Source: Ideonella alba (GTDB lineage: Bacteria; Pseudomonadota; Gammaproteobacteria; Burkholderiales; Burkholderiaceae_C). Taken from it: a stretch of DNA of 64,000 nucleotides. How positions within the stretch are numbered: position 1 is the stretch's first letter; each line of letters opens with the position of its first letter. The stretch covers positions 1 to 64,000 of the forward strand of contig NZ_JAGQDF010000005.1 of NCBI RefSeq assembly GCF_018069875.1, written 5' to 3'. The notes under the pieces are model-generated. The model saw only the letters and a program-made list of their open reading frames with translations, did no database searches and had not been told where the DNA came from. The position numbers and the translations under genes are program-made. Below, piece after piece: positions 1 through 7,833 of the stretch.

Positions 1-79
1 CTTCCCATCGTGGCACTCAGTTGCCGTCTGCCGCTTCGCGGCTGGTCCGGGACGGGGAAGTCCCTTTCATTCGTTAGGC
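1..79 (+). mobile_element. Partial integron attC recombination site (3' part)
   Basis: The sequence ends in GTTAGGC (73-79), which fits the GTTRRRY core of an attC R' site. It is preceded by an arm, GGGGAAGTCCCTTTCA (54-69), typical of the L' side. The window opens with CTTCCC, which would pair with GGGAAG at 55-60, so the window edge appears to cut the 5' half of the site. A local hairpin GGGAC/GTCCC (49-53, 60-64) is also present. The reductase gene that follows is a plausible cassette gene. The missing 5' RYYYAAC half cannot be seen, so this is a probable rather than certain attC. Confidence 0.5.
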
Positions 80-112
80 GGCGACAACACTGTCCTTCTA
101 ACTTCCCTCGCC

Positions 113-685
113 ATGAAGACGCAGTACTACACAGCCACAAGCCTTGATGGCTTCATTGCGACAGAGGAGGACTCGCTGGACTGGCTGTTCCCGCTTGGGG
201 ACATCAACGACACCGGCTACCCCTCCTTCATTGCCGATGTGGGGGCACTGGCCATGGGTTCAGCCACGTACATGTGGATGGTGCGCCATGCGGAGAAGGT
301 GGCGGAGCAGGCTGGCTCGCCATGGCCTTACGAACAGCCCGCTTGGGTGTTCTCTCACCGCACCCTGCCGCCCATTGAGGGGGCTGACGTCCGCTTCGTT
401 CAAGGGGATGTGCGGGCGGTCCACAAAGAGATGGTTCGCGCTGCAGGCGCCAAGAATGTCTGGGTTGTCGGTGGTGGGGATCTTGCAGGCCAGTTCTTTG
501 ACGCCGGGCTTCTGGACGAAGCCATTATTCAGGTCGCTTCGGTCACCTTGGGCAAGGGAAAGCAGCTCTTTCCACGTCGAGTCACCAGTCCGCCCTGGAA
601 GCTCCTTTCCGTTCGCCAGGTGGGCACAGGCTTTGCGGAACTGCGCTATGAGCTCCCCAACCCACGCGCCGCAGTCGCCGCCTGA
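113..685 (+). CDS. Dihydrofolate reductase / RibD C-terminal domain family protein
   Basis: This 190-residue protein belongs to the RibD_C (DHFR-like) superfamily of NADPH-dependent reductases. Family marks are the N-terminal SLDGFIA segment (about 9-16), an MGS turn (48-50), the VVGGGDLAGQFF nucleotide-binding segment (118-129) and GKGKQLF (147-153). The substrate is unknown. Such stand-alone proteins are common in accessory DNA and are not the folA enzyme of folate synthesis. The gene starts 33 bases after the probable attC core, as a cassette gene would, and is followed by about 260 non-coding bases. It could be a cassette passenger; no resistance role can be read from the sequence. Confidence 0.85.
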   Translation: MKTQYYTATSLDGFIATEEDSLDWLFPLGDINDTGYPSFIADVGALAMGSATYMWMVRHAEKVAEQAGSPWPYEQPAWVFSHRTLPPIEGADVRFVQGDVRAVHKEMVRAAGAKNVWVVGGGDLAGQFFDAGLLDEAIIQVASVTLGKGKQLFPRRVTSPPWKLLSVRQVGTGFAELRYELPNPRAAVAA

Positions 686-846
686 CCGCTCGCTACAACC
701 GACGCCCGCTGCCATGCCGGCGCTCGCGTCAGCTTCCCCGTCAAGTCGACAGTCCAGAGGCAGAGACTTCCTGGCGGCAGGTGCGGGTAGTGCACTCGCC
801 TACGTACCATGCGTATCGCCCCTGTGCCCATGCCGCCAGACCCGCC

Positions 847-895
847 GTTCAACCCTTGCCCGCTGCGGCCGGCAGAGTTGACTCCATTGTTGGGC
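847..895 (+). other. Weak attC-like pair of core sites
   Basis: GTTCAAC (847-853) matches RYYYAAC and GTTGGGC (889-895) matches GTTRRRY. They lie 35 bases apart, downstream of the reductase gene, where a cassette attC would be expected. The two cores pair at only five of seven positions, the site is shorter than most attC sites, and the arms between them show little complementarity. Chance occurrence is quite possible. Confidence 0.2.
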
Positions 896-945
896 GCCAA
901 GCCGGTGCGGCGCCGGTCAGTTACACGCCAAGGACCGTGAAACCC

Positions 946-1401
946 ATGCAACATCGAATCTCCGCCGGCGTCATCGTGGAACACGACGGTCGCTTGCTGC
1001 TTGTCCGCCACGTGAAGCCTGGCGCCTACGATTTCTGGGTGGCGCCGGGAGGCGGCGTCAAGGGCACGGAGTCCCTTGAGGAGGCGGCTGCCCGGGAGGC
1101 GCGCGAGGAGACCGGGCTGGAGGTCCACGTGGGTCGCCTGCTCTATGTGGAAGAGTTCTTCAACCCGGAGTGTCGGCACGTCAAGTTCTGGTTCGCTGCC
1201 CGCTTCATGGGCGGCCAGCTGAACTGGAGCCACCCTGACGCCGTGGCCGAACACATCACGCAGGCGGCATGGCATGAGCTGGATGCGCTTTCCGGGCTCA
1301 CCGTCTTCCCGTCCTTCCTCACCACCCGATACGCCAGTGACCGTGCCGCTGGCTTTCAGCAGCCGGTTCGCTTGGCACTTCGGGAAATGACCTTCTGGTA
1401 A
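946..1401 (+). CDS. Nudix hydrolase
   Basis: This 151-residue protein has a complete Nudix box, G-x5-E-x7-REUxEExGU, at residues 36-58, with REAREETGL as its core. The box binds the metal and catalyses hydrolysis of a nucleoside diphosphate linked to another group. The N-terminal beta strands (SAGVIVEHDGRLLLVRH) are also typical. The substrate cannot be assigned. The start at ATG 946 is chosen because the family fold begins directly after it; the open frame upstream has no family similarity. It stands alone, about 260 bases after the reductase gene and about 155 before a GNAT gene, in the same orientation. Confidence 0.9.
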   Translation: MQHRISAGVIVEHDGRLLLVRHVKPGAYDFWVAPGGGVKGTESLEEAAAREAREETGLEVHVGRLLYVEEFFNPECRHVKFWFAARFMGGQLNWSHPDAVAEHITQAAWHELDALSGLTVFPSFLTTRYASDRAAGFQQPVRLALREMTFW

Positions 1402-1556
1402 GGCAGGCCAGCGGTGTCTGAGCCGTTGTTCAAGGTGAGCGCCAAGGGCACGGCGGCTTGCCCGCGGGGCGCTGCCTGCCTATCCTCAGCCTCAGGGGCT
1501 GAGTGGCATGGCCGCGTCGGCTCCTGAGTTCGACAGCCAGGTCGCAGATTCGCTCC

Positions 1557-2114
1557 ATGGACACACCAGACATCTTTCCCGATCGGCTGATCTCGGACCG
1601 TCTGCTCATCCGGCCGGCTGCCCCCGGTGATGGCGAGGCGTTCTACGCGGCGCTCATCGAGTCGCAGGCAGAGCTCTCGCCCTGGCTGGCCTGGACGTTT
1701 CCGCCGCCGTCGGTGGCCTTCTGTGAGATGGAATGCAGGAAGGCCCACGGCTGCTACTTGCTGGGTGAGGACCTGATGGTCTTCCTTTTCGAGCGAGGGT
1801 CAGGTCGGCTGGTGGGCGGTGGCGGCCTGCACAAGGCCGACTGGAAGCTTCGCAAGTTCGAGGTCGGCTACTGGTGTCGCACCGGACACGGCGGCCAGGG
1901 CCTGATCACGGAAGCCGTCCAAACACTCGCCGATCACGCCATGACGGTGCTGCGGGCCAACCGGCTGGAACTCAGTGTCGATGACAACAACCGGAAGAGC
2001 TGGCAACTGGCAGAGCGCGCAGGGTTCTCACTGGAGGGGCTGCACCGCAATGCCGGGTTCACGCCCCAGGGACGGCTGCGCCACCTGCGCATCTATGCCA
2101 AGATTCCTGCATGA
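1557..2114 (+). CDS. GNAT family N-acetyltransferase (RimJ/RimL-like)
   Basis: This 185-residue acetyltransferase resembles the RimJ/RimL branch of GNAT enzymes, which move an acetyl group from acetyl-CoA to an amine, often a protein N-terminus. The opening motif, DRLLIRPAAPGD (about 14-25), is characteristic, and the acetyl-CoA pyrophosphate loop reads RTGHGGQG (108-115). The C-terminal part contains the usual N-x-x-S-x-x-L-A-E-R-A-G-F pattern. The start at ATG 1557 puts the family N-terminus in place. No strong ribosome-binding site precedes it. The target is unknown. It is another solitary gene of the left-edge accessory stretch. Confidence 0.88.
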   Translation: MDTPDIFPDRLISDRLLIRPAAPGDGEAFYAALIESQAELSPWLAWTFPPPSVAFCEMECRKAHGCYLLGEDLMVFLFERGSGRLVGGGGLHKADWKLRKFEVGYWCRTGHGGQGLITEAVQTLADHAMTVLRANRLELSVDDNNRKSWQLAERAGFSLEGLHRNAGFTPQGRLRHLRIYAKIPA

Positions 2115-2346
2115 CCGCTGGCGACGTTTGACAGCCACAGGCCTGGCGCCCGGCCCGCGGGGCGCGCATCAGCCTCATCCGGCGCGGGACCAGGGCCCAC
2201 CCGGTTCCGCATTGCAGGTCGTGCGTCAGGGACTGCAAGCCCTGCGGTTCAGGGTCCATGGTGCATGATCGGGCACCGGGCCGGTGGCGGATGTTGGCCG
2301 CGGGCCGGATGTCCTCAACACCAGGCGCTTCAGGAAGGGCACAGCC

Positions 2347-2868
2347 ATGCCTCCCCCGAGTTCGTTCCCCGCTGAAGGTGGCTGCGATTGCAGGGCAGTG
2401 CGCTACCGCATGCAGACCGCGCCGCTGTTCGTCCACTGCTGTCATTGCCGCTGGTGCCAGCGGGAGTCTGGCGCGTCCTTCGCGCTGAACGCCATGATCG
2501 AGGCCGATCGGGTCACGCCACTGGGTCAGTCTCCGGAGTGGGTCGATACCCCATCGGAGAGCGGCAGCGGCTAGGTGATCGCCCGCTGCCCCCACTGCAA
2601 GATCGCTGTGTGGAGCCACTATGCCGGCGCCGGACCGCTGTTCAAGTTCATTCGGGTGGGCACGCTCGACAACCCGGACCTGCTGCCGCCGGACATCCAC
2701 ATCTTCACGGCATCCAAGCAGCCCTGGGTCGTGCTGCCCGTGGGTGTTCCGGCCGTCACGGCCTACTACGATCGCGAGCACCATTGGCCACCTGAGAGCC
2801 TGGCGCGGCGGCAGGTCCTGCTGCCGCAGATCGAGGCCTATCTGGCCGCCAGACAACGCTCGGCCTGA
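2347..2868 (+). pseudogene. GFA family protein gene interrupted by an in-frame amber codon
   Basis: The frame encodes a glutathione-dependent formaldehyde-activating (GFA, Mss4-like) fold protein of 172 sense codons if read through. The zinc ligands are intact on both sides of the break: C13/C15 in GGCDC, the CCHCxxC group (31-37) and CPHC (81-84). A single TAG at 2572-2574 (codon 76) splits the reading frame between SGSG and VIARCPHC, where relatives usually have a charged residue; an AAG-to-TAG change would explain it. The frame and the family pattern continue unbroken after the stop. A recent nonsense mutation or a sequencing error is likeliest; programmed readthrough has no support. Confidence 0.8.
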
Positions 2869-3213
2869 GGCCCCGCAGGCGCTTGCTGTCACCGCCAGGG
2901 CACCTGGCCTGGCTGCTGGCCGTGGTGCACCATGCGTGCCACCGGCCAATCGCCAGGCGCCTGCTGCTGGCTCGGCGGCAACGCTCTTCGCCCATGACGC
3001 ACGATCCGTCGAACATCGCCCGGGCGCGCAGTGAACGAAACGCGCCATGGACCAGGGTGGACATGCGTGCCAGGGCTGCGTGGCAAGCTTCGTCCCCATG
3101 GAGCGCCACGGCGCGAAGCTGCACGATCCAGGGCCCGGTCGATGTCGCGCATGCTCAATCGTCGTCAGGCAGGCGGCGACAAGGTTCCGCAGCCGATGAA
3201 CGAGGAAGCACCC
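2869..3213. other. Non-coding gap, nothing recognised
   Basis: These 345 bases separate the broken GFA gene from the SRPBCC gene. No open frame here resembles a known protein, and no RNA gene or clear repeat was found. An 11-base string (GGCGGCGACAA, about 3172-3182) also occurs just after the attC core at the window start. This could be a trace of a cassette boundary, but no attC core accompanies it. Confidence 0.4.
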
Positions 3214-3651
3214 ATGAAGACACTGACTTTCGACATCACGGTCCGCGCGCCACGGTCCACGGTGTGGGCCACCATGCTCGACCCGGCGGGCTACCGGGCC
3301 TGGACGTCCGCCTTCGCGCAAGGCTCGCACTTCGTCGGTTCGTGGGACCAGGGCGCCAAAATCCTGTTCCTCTCACCGTCGGGCGATGGGATGGTGTCGG
3401 AGATCGCCGAGCACCGACCGGAGGCGTTCGTCCGCATCCGGCACCTGGGCATGATCGAGAACGGCGTGGAGGACACGACCAGCGACAAGGTGCGCGCCTG
3501 GGCGCCCGCCGACGAGACCTACCGCCTGCTGGATGTGCCGGGTGGCTGCCAGCTGGTTGTGACGCTGGACACCGCGGCCGAGTGGGAACAGTACATGCTG
3601 GACAGCTTTCCGAAGGCGCTGGCCCTGCTCAAGGGACTGTGCGAGCGGTAG
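3214..3651 (+). CDS. SRPBCC (START-like) family protein
   Basis: This 145-residue protein has the polyketide-cyclase/AHSA1-like SRPBCC fold. It opens with a strand matching the family pattern (FDITVRAPRSTVWATMLDPAGYRAW) and ends with a long helix (AEWEQYMLDSFPKALALLKGLCE). Members bind hydrophobic ligands in a deep cavity, and most, like this one, have no assigned ligand. The start at ATG 3214 follows a good GAGGAAG ribosome-binding site (3201-3207). A second ATG at 3196 lies on top of that site and is less likely. It is solitary, in the accessory stretch. Confidence 0.82.
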   Translation: MKTLTFDITVRAPRSTVWATMLDPAGYRAWTSAFAQGSHFVGSWDQGAKILFLSPSGDGMVSEIAEHRPEAFVRIRHLGMIENGVEDTTSDKVRAWAPADETYRLLDVPGGCQLVVTLDTAAEWEQYMLDSFPKALALLKGLCER

Positions 3652-3817
3652 CCTGCCGGGCAGGCCTCACGCGGCAACGACGACTGCCTGGCGCCGGCTC
3701 CAGCGGATGCTCAGGACTGAGGAACGGCCGCTGCCGAACTATCATGGCCGGGGTCCGTGCTGAGGCCGTCGTCGTGTGTGCGCGGCCGGGTTCCCACGAC
3801 AGGTTGCAGGAGGCCAT

Positions 3818-4243
3818 GTGGCTGCACCAGGTCCATCGTCCGCACCGCCCAGGCTCCTGGCCGGCGGCAATCCACAGATCGCCAAGGCCGACGGTGATGC
3901 ACCGGTCCAGGCCTACCTCAGCGCCGTTCCCGGCTGGAAGCGCGGTGTGGCCGAGCGCCTCGATGCACTGATCTGCCAGGCCGTGCCCGGCGTCAGCAAG
4001 GCCGTGCGCTGGAACTCGCCGATGTACGGGATGCCGGGCCAGGGCTGGTTTGTCAGTTTCCACGTCTTCACCGGTTTCGTGAAGCTCACCTTTTTCAAGG
4101 GCACGTCGCTGCGTCCGCCTCCGCCCGGTGGCAGCGCCCAGGAGGCCCGGTGGATCAACCTGGTGGAAGGTGCCCTGGATGAGGAGCAGGTGCTGGCGTG
4201 GGTCCGCCAGGCGGCGGCCCTCCCGGGCTGGGGCAAGTTCTAG
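3818..4243 (+). CDS. DUF1801 domain protein (YdhG-like)
   Basis: This 141-residue protein has the DUF1801 fold, seen in the pattern LLAGGNPQIAK-DGDAPVQAYL, WKRGVAERLDALI, AVRWNSPMYG and FVKLTFFKGTSL. Some relatives act as frataxin-like iron chaperones or are adjacent to resistance genes, but the function here is unknown. The start is probably GTG 3818, which sits 4 bases after an AGGAGG (3808-3813). A GTG at 3776 in the same frame would give a longer, atypical N-terminus. A second DUF1801 gene lies at 44173, and the two are only distantly similar. Confidence 0.78.
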   Translation: MAAPGPSSAPPRLLAGGNPQIAKADGDAPVQAYLSAVPGWKRGVAERLDALICQAVPGVSKAVRWNSPMYGMPGQGWFVSFHVFTGFVKLTFFKGTSLRPPPPGGSAQEARWINLVEGALDEEQVLAWVRQAAALPGWGKF

Positions 4244-4666
4244 CGTCGAACTCCGACGCGGCCAAGCCGCCCCCGCCCCCCGGGACGGTGCCTCATGCGG
4301 TCCCGATGGCTGTCCCGAGGGTTGACGTGGCGCTCAAGGTGCTGGGCGCCCTCTGCCTTCGCAACGTGGGTGTGCAGATCTTCCCGGGCGTGAGACTGGC
4401 CGGGAGGCGGTACACCATGGCGCCCGTGGATGCCAAGGCCGCCGTGGCGCGTGGCGGCCTGCCGCGTTGGGCCGTGGGGGCGGTGGCATGCAGGCTTCTT
4501 GCGCATAGCCCAGGCGAAGGCGCTCCGCCCTGGGCCGTGGTGTGCAGACCATGGCCTTGGATTCGAGCGACGCGCCACCCGGCATCAGATGGTCTTCAGT
4601 TCCGACGCCCACAGTGGACGCACAGTCAGCGTCGACTGGAACCTGTCGGAAGAAAGGATGGACCAT
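4244..4666. other. Non-coding gap, nothing recognised
   Basis: These 423 bases lie between the DUF1801 gene and a small secreted-protein gene. Frames cross the region on both strands, but none shows a recognisable domain, signal peptide or ribosome-binding site. No hairpin terminator or repeat stands out. Confidence 0.4.
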
Positions 4667-4948
4667 ATGTTCGCGAACACAGTGTGGGCATGGGGCCTCG
4701 TTGCGGCCCTGTTCAGCATGGCGGCCTGGGCGGCGCAACCCCGCTCGGACGATCAGCAGGCGCACGGTGCGCGCACAGCCTGGCAGCAGGTGCCGGTGGA
4801 GACACGTCCCGGCGATGCGGCCCATGGGTGGCGCTATTTCGTGCAGCCGGGGGAACACCGCGCGGTGGTGATCAGCCCCAGCGGCGACTATTTCTACAGC
4901 CAGGGACAAGGCCTGGAGCGCGTGTTCACGGCCAGCCGTGCCGGATGA
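4667..4948 (+). CDS. Small secreted protein of unknown function
   Basis: This 93-residue product starts with a clear signal peptide: a hydrophobic core ending in FSMAAWAAQ, with likely cleavage after AWA (about residue 21). The mature part is about 70 residues, polar, with a WRYFVQPGEHRAVVISPSGDYFYSQGQGLERVF segment. I do not recognise a family. ATG 4667 is preferred over ATG 4658, because the AAGGA ribosome-binding site (4653-4657) touches the earlier ATG but lies about 9 bases from the later one. It is probably periplasmic. A false gene is possible, though the signal peptide and ribosome-binding site argue for a real one. Confidence 0.55.
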   Translation: MFANTVWAWGLVAALFSMAAWAAQPRSDDQQAHGARTAWQQVPVETRPGDAAHGWRYFVQPGEHRAVVISPSGDYFYSQGQGLERVFTASRAG

Positions 4949-5095
4949 GCCGCCAGCGCGCCCGCCGGTGTGGCCCAGGCTGGCGCGCGGGCCTGGCGCG
5001 TGGTCGAATCACGGGCCGGGCTCGCTGAGCAGCCCCCAGGCCCGGTGCCTGCCCCCGACGGCAGGCCGTCGCCGATTCCCCACCGACCCGCCACC

Positions 5096-5446
5096 ATGAC
5101 CGAGCACCGCCTTTTCGCCATGCCCTTCGCCGCCGTGTACCCGGCCTATGTGAACAAGGCCGAGCGCAAGGGGCGCACCCGGGCCGAGGTGGATCAGGTG
5201 ATCTGCTGGCTGACGGGCTACGACGCTGCCGGCTTGCAGGCGCGCATCGATGACCGCTCGGACATCCGCAGCTTCTTCGCCGGTGCGCCGGCCCTGCATC
5301 CGAACAGGGCCCTGATCACGGGCGTGGTCTGTGGCGTGCGGGTCGAGACGGTGCAGGACCCGCTGATGCAGCAGATCCGCCAACTGGACAAGCTGGTGGA
5401 CGAACTGGCCAAGGGCAAGGCGATGGAGAAGGTCCTGCGTGCCTGA
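5096..5446 (+). CDS. DUF2200 domain protein
   Basis: This 116-residue protein matches the DUF2200 family over its full length. Marks include [30 protein letters not shown] near the N-terminus, VICWLTGYD, and the conserved [29 protein letters not shown] core. Family members are small cytosolic proteins of unknown function in bacteria. The start at ATG 5096 agrees with the family N-terminus. It lies alone with about 110-150 non-coding bases on either side. Confidence 0.85.
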   Translation: MTEHRLFAMPFAAVYPAYVNKAERKGRTRAEVDQVICWLTGYDAAGLQARIDDRSDIRSFFAGAPALHPNRALITGVVCGVRVETVQDPLMQQIRQLDKLVDELAKGKAMEKVLRA

Positions 5447-5560
5447 GGCGGGTCTTCGGGCTCCGGCTGACGGACGGCCGCACACTGCACACTGCACAAT
5501 GCCGGGGTCGGCCGCGGCGCCCTGCCAGGCCATCCAAGCCCGATCCGGGCACTGCGATCC

Positions 5561-6088
5561 ATGCGTGTGCACATCACCGGCGCGTCTGGCAGTGGTACCT
5601 CGACCCTGGGTGCAGCCCTGGCCGCCGAGCGGTCGATGCGGCACCTGGATGCCGACGGCTACTACTGGCTGCCCACCACTCCGCCGTTCCAGACCAAGCG
5701 CGACCCGGCCGACCGCCTGGCGCTGCTGCGGCGCGACCTGCTGTCGGGCGGGGACGTGGTGCTCAGCGGCTCGATCGTGGGTTGGGGTGCCGAGCTGGAA
5801 GATGCTTTCGACCTGATCGTATTCCTGTACCTGCCAGCTGCGCTGCGGGTGCAGCGGCTGCGGCAGCGGGAGATCGAGCACCTGGGCCAGGCCGACGAGG
5901 CCTTTCTGCGCTGGGCGGCGCAGTACGACGAGGGCCCGCCGGAGGGCCGCAGCCTGGCCAGGCACCAGGCCTGGCTGGCACAGCGCGCGTGTCCGGTGCT
6001 GCGTCTTCAGGCCGACGAATCCGTGGCGCAGCGTCTGGACCTGGTGCGCCGCGCCTGGCCGAGCCAGGCCATCCGGCCTGGGGCCTGA
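5561..6088 (+). CDS. P-loop NTPase, adenylate/shikimate kinase-like
   Basis: This 175-residue protein has a kinase-type P-loop near the N-terminus (GASGSGTS, residues 7-14) and the general layout of small nucleotide or shikimate kinases: an acceptor region with DADGYYW, a DVVLSGSIVGW strand, and an arginine-rich lid (LRVQRLRQREIEHLG). The usual P-loop lysine is replaced by threonine (GxxxxGTS), as is seen in a recurrent group of uncharacterised bacterial relatives. The substrate is unknown and could be a small metabolite or a nucleoside. DUF3052 follows after a 36-base gap. Confidence 0.75.
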   Translation: MRVHITGASGSGTSTLGAALAAERSMRHLDADGYYWLPTTPPFQTKRDPADRLALLRRDLLSGGDVVLSGSIVGWGAELEDAFDLIVFLYLPAALRVQRLRQREIEHLGQADEAFLRWAAQYDEGPPEGRSLARHQAWLAQRACPVLRLQADESVAQRLDLVRRAWPSQAIRPGA

Positions 6089-6124
6089 GTGCAGGATGCC
6101 CTTGTGCGTGAGTGAGGAGACACC

Positions 6125-6547
6125 ATGGCTGCCGGTTACTCAGGAACGCCGCTGCTGAAGAAGCTGGGCATCACGGCCAGCACCCGCCTGGTCGTGCTGG
6201 AGCCACCCCCCGAGCTGCCGTCACTCTACGGGCCGCTGCCCGAGGGCACCCAGTGCCAGCCGGCGGTGACCACCAGCACCACGCTGGTCCATCTGTTCGT
6301 GACCCAGCGCGATGCGCTGGCGCAGACGCTGGCCGAGTTGCGTGCGTCGCTCCAACCCGACGCGGCGGTGTGGGTGTCCTGGCCGAAGAAGGCGTCGAAG
6401 GTGCCCACCACCGTCACCGAGGACGTGATCCGCGAACTGGCGCTGCCGCTGGGGTACGTGGACATCAAGGTGTGCGCGGTCAGCGAGGTGTGGTCCGGCC
6501 TGAAGCTGGTGGTACGCCAGGCCTTGCGCGGCCCGGCGGCCGGGTGA
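6125..6547 (+). CDS. DUF3052 family protein
   Basis: This 140-residue protein is a DUF3052 member: AAGYSGTPLLKKLGI at the start, an internal DAAVWVSWPKKASKVPTTVTEDVIRELAL segment, and GYVDIKVCAVSEVWSGLKLVVR near the end. The family is widespread and has no known activity. A good GAGGAGA ribosome-binding site lies just before ATG 6125. The short gap from the P-loop gene could mean co-transcription. Confidence 0.85.
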   Translation: MAAGYSGTPLLKKLGITASTRLVVLEPPPELPSLYGPLPEGTQCQPAVTTSTTLVHLFVTQRDALAQTLAELRASLQPDAAVWVSWPKKASKVPTTVTEDVIRELALPLGYVDIKVCAVSEVWSGLKLVVRQALRGPAAG

Positions 6548-6663
6548 GTTTGGACGCCAGCACGGCGCGGATCATCGGCCAGGCTCTTGGCTGGCGGCCC
6601 GGATGCGGTCATCATGGCGCGGGCATGTCCCGCCCGGTTCCTGGCTCTCGCTCAGATCGAACG

Positions 6664-7215
6664 ATGCAACGTCGCACCGCGCTCACCACCGCACTGACCA
6701 GCACACTCACCGCCACGTTGGCAGCGACCCTGCCGGGTGTCGCTCGGGCGCTGTATGACCCGCGACCGCATCCCTTGCTGGCGGCGGCCGTGGGCGCATG
6801 GGCGGGCACGCTGACCTACCTGGACTGGAGCCGTCCGGACACGCGGGTCACGCTGCCCTGCCAGCTGTCGGTGTCGCTGGCGGCGCCGCAGGAGCTGGCG
6901 CTGTTCTTCGAGTTTGACGACGGCCCCGGCAAGCGGGTGTACTCCTACGAGCGCATGGCCTTTGACTTTGCAGCGCAGGCGCTGGTGTGGTCCACCGGCA
7001 TTGCCAAGCCCGGCACGTCCCAGCACCGCATCACCCGTGCCGAGGCGGGCGGCGAGGGCAGTCAGATCGCCTTCGAGCGTGCCGTGGACGACCGCATCGA
7101 CCGCCATGTGCTGGCGGTGGTCCCGAAGACACTGGCCTGGTCCAAGACCGAACACGCGGCCTCGGGCACGGCCACGCTGCGCAACGCCTATGCCCTCCAG
7201 CGTGTCGGATCCTGA
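6664..7215 (+). CDS. Exported protein of unknown function
   Basis: This 183-residue protein opens with a signal-peptide-like segment (MQRRTALTTALTSTLTATLAATLPGVARA, about 1-29). The remainder is predicted to be beta-rich: AWAGTLTYLDWSRPDTRVTLPCQLSVSL, LFFEFDDGPGKRVYSYERMAFD and NAYALQRVGS. The layout recalls small lipocalin- or DUF1579-like periplasmic proteins that open with a W-x-G-x-L-x-Y strand, but I do not recognise a specific family. ATG 6664 is preferred over ATG 6625, which would place charged residues before the signal. It lies 33 bases before the next gene and may be co-transcribed with it. Confidence 0.6.
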   Translation: MQRRTALTTALTSTLTATLAATLPGVARALYDPRPHPLLAAAVGAWAGTLTYLDWSRPDTRVTLPCQLSVSLAAPQELALFFEFDDGPGKRVYSYERMAFDFAAQALVWSTGIAKPGTSQHRITRAEAGGEGSQIAFERAVDDRIDRHVLAVVPKTLAWSKTEHAASGTATLRNAYALQRVGS

Positions 7216-7248
7216 ACGCTGTCAGCGCTGCTGCGGGGCGAGGCACGC

Positions 7249-7833
7249 ATGCTGATGCACCTGGTCCAGGCGCTGCTGGCGGGCTGGGTGCTGTACAGCC
7301 TGTGGCGCGTGGTGGCAGCGCCGCGCCATGCGGTGCAGGTGGGCACCGCGCTGGGGGCGGCCTGTCCTGCGGAAGCGGCCTTCCAGGTCTACATGGGGGT
7401 GCGCGAGTTCTACCTGGCGCTCAGCCCGGCCCATCTGAAGTACGAGATGCGGGGCGAGCACCTGGGCCCCGACACCGTGATCGATGTCTGGGAGCAGGCG
7501 GGCTTCCAGCGGGTGCAGCACCAGTACCGGGTGGCGGCGCTGGTGCCTGGGCGGCGGATGGACCTGGTGTCCGAGCAGAGCCAGGTCCGCGTGCTGGGTC
7601 TGTTCCGCAGCACCTCGCGCTCGGAGGTGAGCTTTCGTTTTGATCCGGATGGCCCGGCCGCCTGCCGGCTGGGGCTGAGCATCTGCATCGTCTTTCCGAA
7701 TGCCTGGCGCCACTTGCTGGCGCGCCTGTTCTTCACCCAGGCCATCTGGCAGCGCCACGCCGAGCAGGAGATGCAGGCACTGGCGCGGGTGATCGAGCAG
7801 CGCTACCAGACCGCCCCGGCTACCGCGGCGTGA
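7249..7833 (+). CDS. Membrane-anchored SRPBCC-like protein
   Basis: This 194-residue protein has one hydrophobic N-terminal segment (LVQALLAGWVLYSLWRVVAA, about 5-24) followed by a soluble domain. Segments such as EFYLALSPAHLKYEMRGEHLGPDTVIDVWEQ and VSFRFDPDGPAACRLGLSICIVFP suggest an SRPBCC or polyketide-cyclase-like fold. This is a fold-level guess; no ligand is implied. Its end overlaps by 14 bases, in convergent orientation, with the end of the GH30 gene, so the two cannot share a terminator in the gap. ATG 7255 is an alternative start. Confidence 0.6.
   Translation: MLMHLVQALLAGWVLYSLWRVVAAPRHAVQVGTALGAACPAEAAFQVYMGVREFYLALSPAHLKYEMRGEHLGPDTVIDVWEQAGFQRVQHQYRVAALVPGRRMDLVSEQSQVRVLGLFRSTSRSEVSFRFDPDGPAACRLGLSICIVFPNAWRHLLARLFFTQAIWQRHAEQEMQALARVIEQRYQTAPATAA

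Noticed and set aside
2572-2574. UAG in the GFA gene as a pyrrolysine or other recoding site
   Set aside because: No recoding element or family precedent is visible; a point mutation explains the codon.
1402-6600. Further attC sites between the small accessory genes
   Set aside because: Scanning for GTTRRRY cores with complementary RYYYAAC partners gave no convincing pair beyond the two listed.
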